DNA of 64,000 bases, from assembly GCA_009760855.2 (NCBI GenBank), contig WPIO01000043.1, forward strand, positions 560,001 to 624,000, read 5' to 3'. Numbering within the stretch: the stretch's first letter is position 1; every line of letters begins with the position of its first letter. The position numbers and the translations under genes are program-made. The DNA comes from Cristatella mucedo. Taxonomy: Eukaryota; Bryozoa; Phylactolaemata; Cristatellidae. The notes under the pieces were generated by a model. It was given only the letters and a program-made list of their open reading frames with translations. It made no database searches and was not told the DNA's origin. This document shows, one piece after another, positions 55,917 to 64,000 of the stretch.

Positions 55917-56787
55917 CATTTCGAAGTCGGAAACGCCGTTGACCTGATTCAGGAGCAGCACCGTCAGAAACGTGTCGAAGCAATCCGAAGAATATGTGAC
56001 CAAGAGCTCAATGAAAGGATGCACGCTATAGTTAGCCATAATGACATTATCAAAGATGTTAGCAATGATGTTCTTAACAACTCAATGGAACCGGTGTGCA
56101 AGTTCTTGGAAAAATTTCCCGGGAACTTTATTGCCACCCACTGGTCTGAAAAGATTATGCAGGAGGTCCGGAATCTCGGCGCCAGTGCTCGCCTGGGTTA
56201 GCAATGACGATTACAACTTTCCAGCTGACAGTGGCAATTGTGATGAAGATGATGATCTTGAGAAGTCAGTTAACTTGCATCGTCGGCCTACAGTTACTGC
56301 TGATCCTACATCGCTTCTTCGCCGGGTTGGTGGATGCACTCAGACAGTGCCCCATCGAAAGCGAAAGGCTTTTACGAGCCGAAAGGAGAATGCAATCGAA
56401 GGTGTCGATCAACGACTTGGCAATGATGAGTTCCTACGTATTCAGGAGCTGTGGAATCTGTTAGAGCCTGTCCAACGCGAACATGAACAGTGTGACAGTG
56501 TCATCATGACGTTGATTAAGCTCGGATTGAGTCAGATTGAGGTGTGCTCCCGTCCCAGCTCTGAAGTATTATCCGACCATGCCAAATAATGTCCCTGACA
56601 GTGAGGACGAAGATTCCGACAATATTGGCACAGGGCATCCGATATGGGCAGACTCGTGGCAGAAAAAAGAGCATCAACGCAGAAGGCTGCTCTGGGCGTG
56701 CAGATAGGTTCTTTGGGGCGCCCGAAGAAGGCACCAACGGTTTTCCCAAATCAGCCATCAATCTTTAGCTATTTCTCGAAAAAATAG
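55917..56787 (+). pseudogene. Frameshifted coding relic with AT-hook-like and PIP-box-like end
   Basis: Three reading frames carry coding-like peptides in turn. 55917-56200 gives 'AVDLIQEQHRQKRVEAIRRI' and 'CKFLEKFPGNFIATHWSEK'. 56200-56589 (another frame) gives 'DDYNFPADSGNCDEDDDLEK' and 'EFLRIQELWNLLEPVQREH'. An acidic 'NNVPDSEDEDSDNIG' appears near 56585. The last piece ends 'GRPKKAPTVFPN' plus 'QPSIFSYFSKK' and stops at 56787. GRPKK resembles an AT-hook core. QPSIFSYF fits Q-x-x-I-x-x-aromatic-aromatic, the PCNA-interacting (PIP) pattern. A stop precedes the first piece, with an AG just before its start, so an upstream exon is possible. I do not recognise the family; a transposase or DNA-repair type protein are both conceivable. 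Frame changes could also be assembly errors. Confidence 0.5.
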
Positions 56788-56824
56788 GCTCAATTTTTGT
56801 GATCGAGTAGTGGATCCTTGCCCT

Positions 56825-56990
56825 GGATCGGGTCAGCTGCTGCTCATTTAACAGCCTCACTTATAGAGCGACAGATCTTCAATAGCTTTCACTACAGCTT
56901 TCGTTCGGCATTCAAGGATTGCCTGTCTTCAGGACTCAAACCCACTACCTGGATTGTGATCAGCCAGCACCTTACCCCTGGGCTAAAACT
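56825..56990 (-). mobile_element. SINE1 relic
   Basis: 'CAGCTGCTGCTCATTTAACA', 'GCGACAGATCTTCAATAGCT', 'TCACTACAGCTTTCGTTCGG', and the head 'CAGCACCTTACCCCTGGGCT' follow the SINE1 order. Diverged, but the tRNA-like head is visible. Confidence 0.65.
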
Positions 56991-57144
56991 AATTTAGCTC
57001 TCTAATTTAGCTCTCCCAAATGTTTGAACCATTAATATAATAATTTTTTTAAAGAGGGCAACGGCAAGTAGCCCTGCATCAAAGGTGGTTATTTGACAGT
57101 GCTGGTTTTTACAGTGCTGAAACAGAGGTGCTGGCTGCCTTGGT

Positions 57145-57245
57145 CCCACTGGGGGACAGGGTGATGTGCGATGGCACTGGGTGGTAAACGATGGCAATGG
57201 GAAGACAGGCGATGGCAGGGGGCTGATTGAGCAATGGCATGGGTG
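57145..57245 (+). repeat. Degenerate GATGGCA-type tandem repeat
   Basis: GATGGCACTGGGTGGTAAAC, GATGGCAATGGGAAGACAGG, GATGGCAGGGGGCTGATTGA, then GCAATGGCATGGGTGATC: about 20-bp units. Confidence 0.75.
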
Positions 57246-58032
57246 ATCAGCTCCACAATCAAGTCTGCCTACTTTCAGCTACATAACAGTGCTAAACTTA
57301 GGGGTTGTTTAGGCAGGGATACAACATCTAAATTGGTCCATGAATTTTGTGACATCCCGTCTTGACTTCTGTAGCTCACTGCTCGCTGGTCTACCGGCCT
57401 GTGCACTTAGGTGCCTACAGCTGGTGCAAAACTCTGCAGCTAGGCTTGTCTGTGGTGAGTGTCACAGTTGCCACATCACACTACTTCTCGCCGACCTGCA
57501 CTAGCAAGCAATCAAGCAGCGCATCGATTTCAAGGTTTTGCCATTCACTTATAGGTCCATTCATTCTTTGGCTCCAACCTACCTATCAGATCTGGTCCCC
57601 ACCAGGCTAAGCATCGTACCATCTGCTTTTCGGAATCTAATCGTTTACCTATACCTCGTACGAGCCTCTATTACTTTGGAGACCGTGCCTATAGTTCGTA
57701 TGCTCCAAAAGCCTGGAACACTTCCGACTGGTGTCACGACATCCCCTGACCTGACCACATTTAAAAAGGAACTAAAAACGCATCCATTTATCACATCATT
57801 TAGTGGGTACATGTAGTGTCCTTTACGTGCTTACGAGTGCTGACACTGTGCATGCTGCCACTAACCATATTTGCATGCTGATCCTGAGCAAGTAACCCCT
57901 AACCATGCTATGCTTGCTGTCGTTGAGCATACTACCAGTAACCATTCGATCATGCTTACTTTGTAGCATATATTAAGTGCCTAGAAAGAGATTGGGTTCT
58001 TTGAGGGCCTTATATCAAATGTATTATTATGG
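57246..58032 (+). mobile_element. LINE-A copy, RT end to tail
   Basis: 'CTCCACAATCAAGTCTGCCT', 'AAATTGGTCCATGAATTTTG', 'QLVQNSAARLVC'-like sequence, then GACCTGCACTAGCAAGCAAT, the hairpin GTGCCTAGAAAGAGATTGGG and TATTATTATGGG at about 58020-58031. The short tail and several frameshifts show a dead copy. Confidence 0.88.
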
Positions 58033-59043
58033 GCGGTGGCCGGTGGGTTCTAGTTGGGGGATGAGTGCTGGCTGGGAAGTGACGAACGCTGTGCGGGCGG
58101 ACACCGGGTGACAGACTGAGGCTTGCCGTGGGAAGGCTGGCTAAAGAGAGGAGTTAGAAAGTAAGCTGGGTGGCAGAAAGGCCACCACCGAAAGGGGTGG
58201 GTGCCGGGGGGGGGGAAGGGCCCAGTCTCCCGGGGTGTGTGCTGCCACCAAATATGGCTTCTGAAATGGATGCAACAGATCCCCTATTGCAAGCCCTTTC
58301 AATGAGGCCATTCAAGAAATACTAAGGTTAGCAACATGCACGGTATCAAGTATGCAGCAGGGAACGAGTACCAAGCATAGGTCAGGATGCTAAAAGAGAC
58401 AAGCAAGTCCCAACATCTTAAGCTTAACATCACTGAGACAGCATGCTCTGCCATTATTTAGTGAAGAATGAGGCAGAAGAAGCTTCCGTGTATTAATTAT
58501 ATTAGATAAGTACATTGGTTCTTCCATGTGCTGCTGCCATGGCTGTACAACGAAGGGCTGCATTGATCACAAAAAACACTACTTCCGGCACATTATCACA
58601 ACTTGTAATGAGAAAGCTGGACAGTCGCACAGTGACATCTCATTCCTGCTGTATTGACCTGCTGTACTGCTGTATTGAAGTAAGAGAACTGGCAACAGCA
58701 TCAGGACCCTACAAGTCACAATAACACCACGATACAGTATTGTGAGCAAATATTTCCATTGCTCACACCAATGGCAGCCGTGAGCACCAACCTCAAGCTA
58801 CTAAAAATACAGCCAGATTGCCCACTTAGAGCTACCAGACAGCATGCCTCTGCAAGATGCACTACATCTACCAATTCGTTTCATCAGAGCAAAGCCACGC
58901 GGCTGAACAACGAGCAGGAATGCAAGGCAGCATCCACTGGATTATCTGACAGGCTCACAGCATAGTACAGCAATGACACTAATTACCTGGCAGAGCTCCA
59001 GCGAACTGTATGGTGGCAGCAGCTCTGCACCCCCACCCCGACA
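58033..59043. other. No gene seen; likely intronic or 3' flank
   Basis: G-rich at 58033-58215 with a G10 tract, then unique sequence. It lies downstream of the last recognised zinc-finger exon. No AATAAA is obvious immediately after that exon on the minus strand. Confidence 0.4.
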
Positions 59044-59427
59044 TTAAGGCAGTTGGCCTTCGGTGACACCATGAACCAGCACCATGTGCCGGCTGAGATT
59101 GTGAGCACCGAGGATTCTCTTGCAGCAGCGCTTGCACATCAGCCGCTCTTCGCCACCCAGACAGGCAGAACCAGCACCGATGCCACCACCAATGCTGCCT
59201 GCCGGCGCTGCACAGGCAGTAAGCGTGTCCTTGCGGCCAGACCGAGCATCACATGACGATGACGACGAGGCATCGGCCTTCAGCCGAGGAATGCTGCCGT
59301 CTGCTAGGGACTGCAACTGCGTGTCACAGGCCGCTCGAAAAAGGACGTGGCTATCGTCGGTGCATGCAGTCTCCATCTGGAAGCCACTCGTTGTGTGCAT
59401 CGATTTAGCGGTACCATCAGCTACAGC
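59044..59427 (-). CDS. C2H2 zinc-finger protein, 3'-terminal coding exon (candidate)
   Basis: On the minus strand a stop is followed by TTGTTTCCCGTCTAG|GCTGTAG, a plausible acceptor ending at 59428. From 59427 the frame is open to a stop at 59044. It carries a Ser-rich linker, then 'MCKRCCKRILGAHNLSRHMV' continuing LVH. This is C-x2-C-x12-H-x4-H, a standard C2H2 finger, just before the C-terminus. GC content is higher than the flanks, as in the exon at 62990. The reading phase at 59427 agrees with the donor proposed at 62989. Such fingers bind DNA or RNA in the nucleus; no target can be inferred. Confidence 0.55.
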   Translation of the reverse strand, partial: AVADGTAKSMHTTSGFQMETACTDDSHVLFRAACDTQLQSLADGSIPRLKADASSSSSCDARSGRKDTLTACAAPAGSIGGGIGAGSACLGGEERLMCKRCCKRILGAHNLSRHMVLVHGVTEGQLP

Positions 59428-59537
59428 CTAGACGGGAAACAACGAAGGCTAGCTCAGCAGGAAAGGGGGCGATAAAGCCGTAATCACGTATTTACCAACA
59501 CACTGAAATGCACGCAAGCACATGCGTACACGCACAC

Positions 59538-59538
59538 A

Positions 59539-59590
<52 letters not shown>
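59538..59590. repeat. (TC)26 microsatellite
   Basis: Pure alternating TC just upstream (minus strand) of the zinc-finger exon, inside the proposed intron. Confidence 0.97.
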
Positions 59591-59592
<2 letters not shown>

Positions 59593-59699
59593 CGCTTAAC
59601 CCAGCGGTTGCTGTCTTAACCCAAGTGGTCGCTTGAGCTTTACTATATGCATGCCATAACAGTAATGACATTGGGACTTGGAAAAGGTGCTGTATAGAC

Positions 59700-60235
59700 A
59701 GTATGTCCATTGGTTGGCGATAATGTTGTGAACACTCTAAAGGCACGTCTCGTAAGGATTAGACTTAGGGTAGAGGTACCACTGAACTACTCGAATCAGA
59801 CGAGTTTGTGGAGCGATGCCCACTGTCGGTTGGATTGGTAAGCCGGAGCAAGACAATGAATGAACCTAGAAGTGGTAGCAACCTTGAAAACGATATTGTG
59901 CTTGATGGAGAGCCAATGCAGGTCGGTGATAAGTGCTTAATGTGGCAATTGTTACATCTATGACAGACAAGACTGGCTGGAGAGTTTAACATCAATTTAA
60001 GCCTCTTATTGGATAGAAAGAAGACCTGCAAGCTGTGAGTTATTCAAGTGTATACCGGATGCCACATGAGCATGGACCAGTTTGGCTGCGAACTCCTTGT
60101 CTAAGCAGGACAAAGATTTGCAATCCTATGCAAATGTAGGAGTCTTTTAAAGTTATAATTCTCCTGGCCTAGAGTTGCCTTTCTAATGAGCAGGATAACA
60201 AAAGGTTTTTTGAAGGATACACGGGCAAGACCTGA
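59700..60235 (-). mobile_element. LINE-A-like relic
   Basis: 'AGGCACGTCTCGTAAGGATT', 'GAGAGCCAATGCAGGTCGG', 'ACAGACAAGACTGGCTGGAG', 'ACATGAGCATGGACCAGTTT' follow the antisense ORF-end order of LINE-A. Strongly diverged; no tail. Confidence 0.65.
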
Positions 60236-60421
60236 AGCTATAACGATATATACAATTTTAGCTAGGCAGGCAGCATGATCTGAATCTGGGGGGTGCTAAT
60301 TTCAAGATGAGGTCAGAAGTGACAGGCATGAACATAGAGGTGGGCAAGAAACAGATGTTGGTGTGTTTGGTCACACGTGACACTTTGATCCTATGCATAT
60401 TGCTGACAAGAAAGGGTCTAT

Positions 60422-60505
60422 AAGCAAATGTAAAGTGCCTAGAAAGAGATTGAGTTCTCTGAGGGCGCTTTATCAAGTGCATTATTATTGTTATTATTAT
60501 AAGAT
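60422..60505 (+). mobile_element. LINE-A solo tail
   Basis: AGCAAATGTAAAGTGCCTAG, the full hairpin (GAGATTGAGTTCTCTGAGGG...CGCTTTATC) and TTATTATTGTTATTATTAT. Very well preserved, so probably a recent insertion. Confidence 0.88.
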
Positions 60506-60536
60506 TGCAGCAAATATGTCTGGATACTTAAAAATA

Positions 60537-60682
60537 AAATATAATTCATTTGTATAGTGCCCTAAGAGAACTTAACATCTATTACCCACTTCACATGTGC
60601 CGTGGGGCTCGAGCCCACGACCTCGGTCAGACCATGGTCGGGGCAAGCACCTTAACAACTGGGCCAAACCAGTGTGGCAAGC
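60537..60682 (-). mobile_element. SINE2 copy
   Basis: Plus strand shows the reversed tail (ATTCATTTGTATAGTGCCCT, AAGAGAACTTAACATC), the B box (reversed GGGCTCGAGCCC) and the A-box side AAGCACCTTAACAACTGGGC. Complete or nearly so. Confidence 0.85.
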
Positions 60683-61355
60683 ACTGACCTTGGAGCAGTC
60701 AAGGACATTTTGATCCTCGCCATCGAGCATTACAGGATTGGGATACATTACAGGATTGGAAGGACGTACAGTGTGCTTAGTCAGAGGGGTAAACTTATCC
60801 AAAATATCGGCTATCGTCATGCCGTAGTATTCCACTAATCTCTGGATAAGGTGATCTACTGTTTCCTAGTGTACACACATTTTCTTTAATTTTTACACAA
60901 GTTTACTCAGCATGGCAGTAAAACTTCAAATATAATGTTCGGTTCTAATTGGAGGCTGCAAACACTACACGCTGGATGCGACAGTCGGATAGGAGCAGAC
61001 CACTCGGCTGCCAAGTGCCGACCATCTGGCAGATATCAATCAAGTGTCTCAAAATTACCAATATAATCTTCCAAATAATTTTAGTACTAAGGCACGGAGG
61101 TAACATTGAACTCTGCAATTAGTGATAGCTAACGAACCAGAGATAAGGACTCGGCAAACCCTTTGCCTAGCCATTTATGCCAAGCCATATGCTACCAGTA
61201 ATTGAGTACAACTTGGCTTGTGAATGTGGCCACTCATACTGACGTCTACCTCTCTCTTGCTAGAGCAAAACAATGCATAAACTTTACAAGGTGTTAGCTC
61301 GGCGGGATTCTGTAAAGCTATGTCGGTATTATAGATTTAATATACAGTAATTGTC
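60683..61355. other. No gene seen
   Basis: Unique sequence within the proposed zinc-finger intron. GTATTACAGGATTGG-like words repeat twice near 60727-60755. Confidence 0.4.
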
Positions 61356-61359
61356 TAGA

Positions 61360-62545
61360 AAAATATGGTTTACAGAAACGGCTCTGCTTCGAGAATACGG
61401 GACTTTCTGAATAATGCTAATAAGGGTACAGCCTCTCTGTGGGCTCTCCAAGATCTTGCAGATGTATTTGACATAGCTGAACACCAGACTCTTCGGGAGC
61501 ACGTCTCGACACGTGAGTATCCCCGGCACAGAGCTGAACTGAGCAAGATTATACTCCAGTGCTAGGTATCACTGTGGAGATAGATGCAAATAGCCACCAG
61601 TCAACCGGAGAGCACTACCTTGGAGGTACTGAAGGTACTTCAGGTTTTAGACTTAAGACCCCTTCAATTAACAAGCTATTCTCTTCCTCTGGCTGATGTC
61701 GTAGCCGGACACAATCACGGCTTTCATTTCTAGGCCAATGACACTGAGTTCAACCTATTCTTCGACCCTTCTACACCTAAACCACATTCCTTTGCCGCCT
61801 GTATCTACCAAATATGCTCTTAGACCATCAACCTCCTAAAGCTTATCGACGACAACTGATTTGCTATGGGCAACTGATTTGCTAAGGGCAAAGCATTCAA
61901 GTTGGATGAGCTCACTCAGGATTAGCATCTACCAACACTACAGTAAGGTCTGCTCGTAATTTGGGCAGGCTATTCCTGTGCAATTAGTCATTAGATTAGC
62001 AAATTCCTTCCACAATCAAGTTGACTCACATTTAACTGAGGAAGGGTGCTAAAATCATGATCTGTTTAGATAAGAGTACAAAAGCCAAACCAGTTGACAT
62101 GCTCATGACATCACTTCTAGGTTACTCTAATTATCAATATTCAGGACTAACAGCCAGTGCGCTTACTCGTCTACAACTGGTGCAAAAGCTCACCTGGTCT
62201 TTTGTCAACAGTATAGCTTTAACATCACGACATTTCTGCCTGAGCTTCACCGGATCCCTAACAAGCACCAAATCAACTTCAAGATCTTCTCTAAGGCTTA
62301 CACGCTGCTTCACTAGTTGCTAGTCGCCGTCGATAGTACCAGCCTACCTATCAAACGTCCTTAGTCCTTCAAGCTGCTCTTACACTACCCATTGTTTGGC
62401 TTGCAATCTTCTCGCAGTTCCTTGCACTTAATCTGAATCTTTAGGTCATCAAGCCTTCAGTTTGCAGGCACCGAAAGTCTGGAACTGGCAACAGCTTCAG
62501 TCACCACAAGCATTGACTTTACACCAAGCAAGTCTCAGCTAAACA
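61360..62545 (+). mobile_element. LINE-A-like relic, RT to ORF end
   Basis: 'ALQDLADVFDIAEHQTLREH' recalls the motif A block (LDLSAAFDTIDHKVLLERL) with catalytic Asp positions changed. Later 'SLPLADVVAGHNHGFHF'-like sequence (about 61690) and 'TRLQLVQKLTWSFVNS' (62170) follow in LINE order. Many stops. No hairpin tail is visible. Confidence 0.7.
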
Positions 62546-62989
62546 CGAACCTGTTCTGCTAAGCTTTCCCAGGTCTCCATTAATTAATCTTTTTGATCCG
62601 CATGCTTTGCATGCTTACATGTGCATGATTTATAAATGCTAGTAACCAGAGATCATACTAACCTCAACATAATGATTACAATAATACTTTGTTTGGGAGC
62701 CAATCTCGAAGATGGGGCTTGTCAACCAATCACAAGCCAAACAGCCACTGTTTGGCAAACGAGACAATTCTGACTGCACTCTCTGGGGTGGGAGCGCATG
62801 TGACAAAGAAAAAGAAACTGCCGCCCAGCACGGATAATCGACAAGTCCCGGCAAAGGAGACAATCTGTTAAGCGGATGTGCGCACACAAGGACGTTCTGC
62901 ACACAGACGCTGCAGGCACAAGGAGCAGGCCGGGACGCTTAACTTGGGTGCCATCTAGCTGCAGCTGCTACTGGCTTTCTTCAGCCTAC
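62546..62989 (-). other. Proposed intron start, no other feature
   Basis: Unique sequence downstream (minus strand) of the large zinc-finger exon. The exon edge at 62990 is followed by GTAGGC, a weak donor. If not used, the frame reaches a stop at 62981. Confidence 0.4.
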
Positions 62990-64000
62990 CGAAATCGGAC
63001 TGAGCAGCGGTCTCCTGGGAACGAACGGCTTCGAAGCCTGCGTTTCTTCCTTGGCGATTTTCGCTGCACTAACTTCTGCAGCCATCACTTTAAACTCGCC
63101 TGCTCTGGGGATCAACAGAGCGGTAGTCCGAAGCAGCGCGGCAGCTGACTCGCTAGCAACCTGCTGCTGAGTACTGGACCTGCTGCCGCCTCCGCCGACT
63201 AAAGCAGCCACTTCCGCCCTTGCGATCGTCGAGCCCGAGGCGCTACGCTTGATTGGCTGAACGGCAGCATCCCTCGGGCGGCCGACAGGTGCCCCGCCGG
63301 CTGCCGGATGCGGCACTTCGGCCAACGAGTCGCCCTGCTGCTGCTGCGAGCTCAGCCGAGCGGTCTGCAGCATGTCGAGGTCGTCGTCACTGCAGCTGCC
63401 ACCTCCGCTGCAGGTCACGCTCGGAATCGGGGCATAAGCGGCCAGGCGCTCGTAGCGCTCGCGGTGCTTGAACTGCATGTGCGTGGCCGCCGACGATTCC
63501 AGTAGACACTGCGAGCAGACGGGACAGCTGACGAGGCCCGGACCGCCTGTGTCGCTGTGGCACTGGCGCACGTGTGCACTCAGTGACGATCTGGTCGGCC
63601 GAAGGATGCCGCACACCGGACACTCTGCCGGACTCACGGCACCCTTCGAAGGAGGCAGCGGCAGAGCGGCGGCAGCGAGGGCAGCCTCCGAGCTCTGGTA
63701 GTGGGCGGGCAGGGGACGGCCGTGCTGGTCGCGGGCGTGCAGCACCAGGCGCCGATAGCCGTCCTCGACGCCGGCGTACACGACGAAATGGCGCCGACAG
63801 AGGGGGCAGGTGAGCTTGCGCCGGCCACTCTCGTCGAACGACACCTCGCACTTGACGTGCTCGCGAGTGACGTGCTCGATCAGCGCCTGCAGCGAGCCGA
63901 ATGCTGCCACGCCTGGCCGCTGCATACGAGGAGGCGAGGCCTCAGACATCGGCCGCTTGGCAGCGCCAGCTGCCGTGTGCCAGCCGTCATCCTCGGCGTC
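62990..64000 (-). CDS. C2H2 zinc-finger protein, large exon (partial at window edge)
   Basis: The frame is open from the window's right edge to a stop at 62981. It continues upstream of the ATG at 63949 (DAEDDGWHTAAGAAKRP precedes it), so that Met is not necessarily the start. Counting from it, finger 1 is C48, C51, H71, H76 (long loop). Finger 2 is C110, C113, H126, H131 (C-x2-C-x12-H-x4-H). Finger 3 is C142, C145, H157, H162. A Ser/Gln-rich linker with SSQQQQGD and a basic end (FVPRRPLLSP) follow. GC- and CpG-rich codon use sets it apart from the repeats. A donor (TTTCG|GTAGGC) at 62990/62989 would join in phase with the exon at 59427. I cannot assign orthology. Confidence 0.75.

Noticed and set aside
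62639-62919. Additional zinc-finger exon from Cys-bearing frames
   Set aside because: Cys and His spacing does not fit a finger, two frames compete, and no splice sites support it.

Overview
The window reads as non-coding DNA from an invertebrate metazoan nuclear genome. It has no bacterial-type gene order, no operons and almost no long intact reading frames. It is packed with CR1/L2-type LINE fragments, tRNA-derived SINEs, DNA-transposon remnants and very long microsatellites. The few coding-like pieces look like spliced exons or decayed genes. I cannot name the species. The names LINE-A, LINE-B, LINE-C, SINE1, SINE2 and Repeat-R are mine, for families recognised by comparing copies inside the window.

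Layout. 0-10 kb: LINE-A and LINE-C copies on both strands, a SINE2, and a possible internal exon at 2434-2625. 10-15 kb: mostly unique sequence, a duplicated block around an (AT)n array, a CpG-rich patch at 13.1-13.7 kb, and a candidate MITE with inverted termini at 13788-14326. 15-20 kb: LINE-A and LINE-B copies, one nested in another. 20-24 kb: a candidate pogo/Tigger-like element with a SINE1 inside, then an uninterrupted run of 215 CTG triplets (21751-22395). 24-34 kb: LINE-A/LINE-C, SINE1/SINE2 and three clusters of a decayed ~24-bp minisatellite. 34-41 kb: simple repeats, LINE-B, Repeat-R copy 1 and a young-looking LINE-A 3' end. 41-46 kb: mostly unique sequence. 46.3-52.1 kb: three remnants of a Mutator-like transposase, the last abutting a mariner-like fragment. 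52.7-53.5 kb: a second MITE, with TTAA at both ends and inverted repeats. 55-57 kb: Repeat-R copy 2 and a frameshifted coding relic ending in AT-hook-like and PIP-box-like motifs. 57-64 kb: LINE-A copies inside what looks like an intron of a C2H2 zinc-finger gene on the minus strand. Its exons at 62990-64000 and 59044-59427 are the best host-gene candidate in the window.

How the parts relate. LINE-A copies end in a conserved hairpin plus (ATT)n tail. SINE2 carries a tRNA-like head and a LINE-A-like tail, so LINE-A machinery is the likely mover of SINE2. SINE1 has a different (ATTT)n tail. Microsatellites often start exactly at retroelement 3' ends. The DNA transposons are non-autonomous or broken; no element in the window looks able to move by itself.

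Limits: family assignments rest on motifs and on alignment by eye. No database search was possible. Boundaries of old repeats are approximate, to tens of bases.
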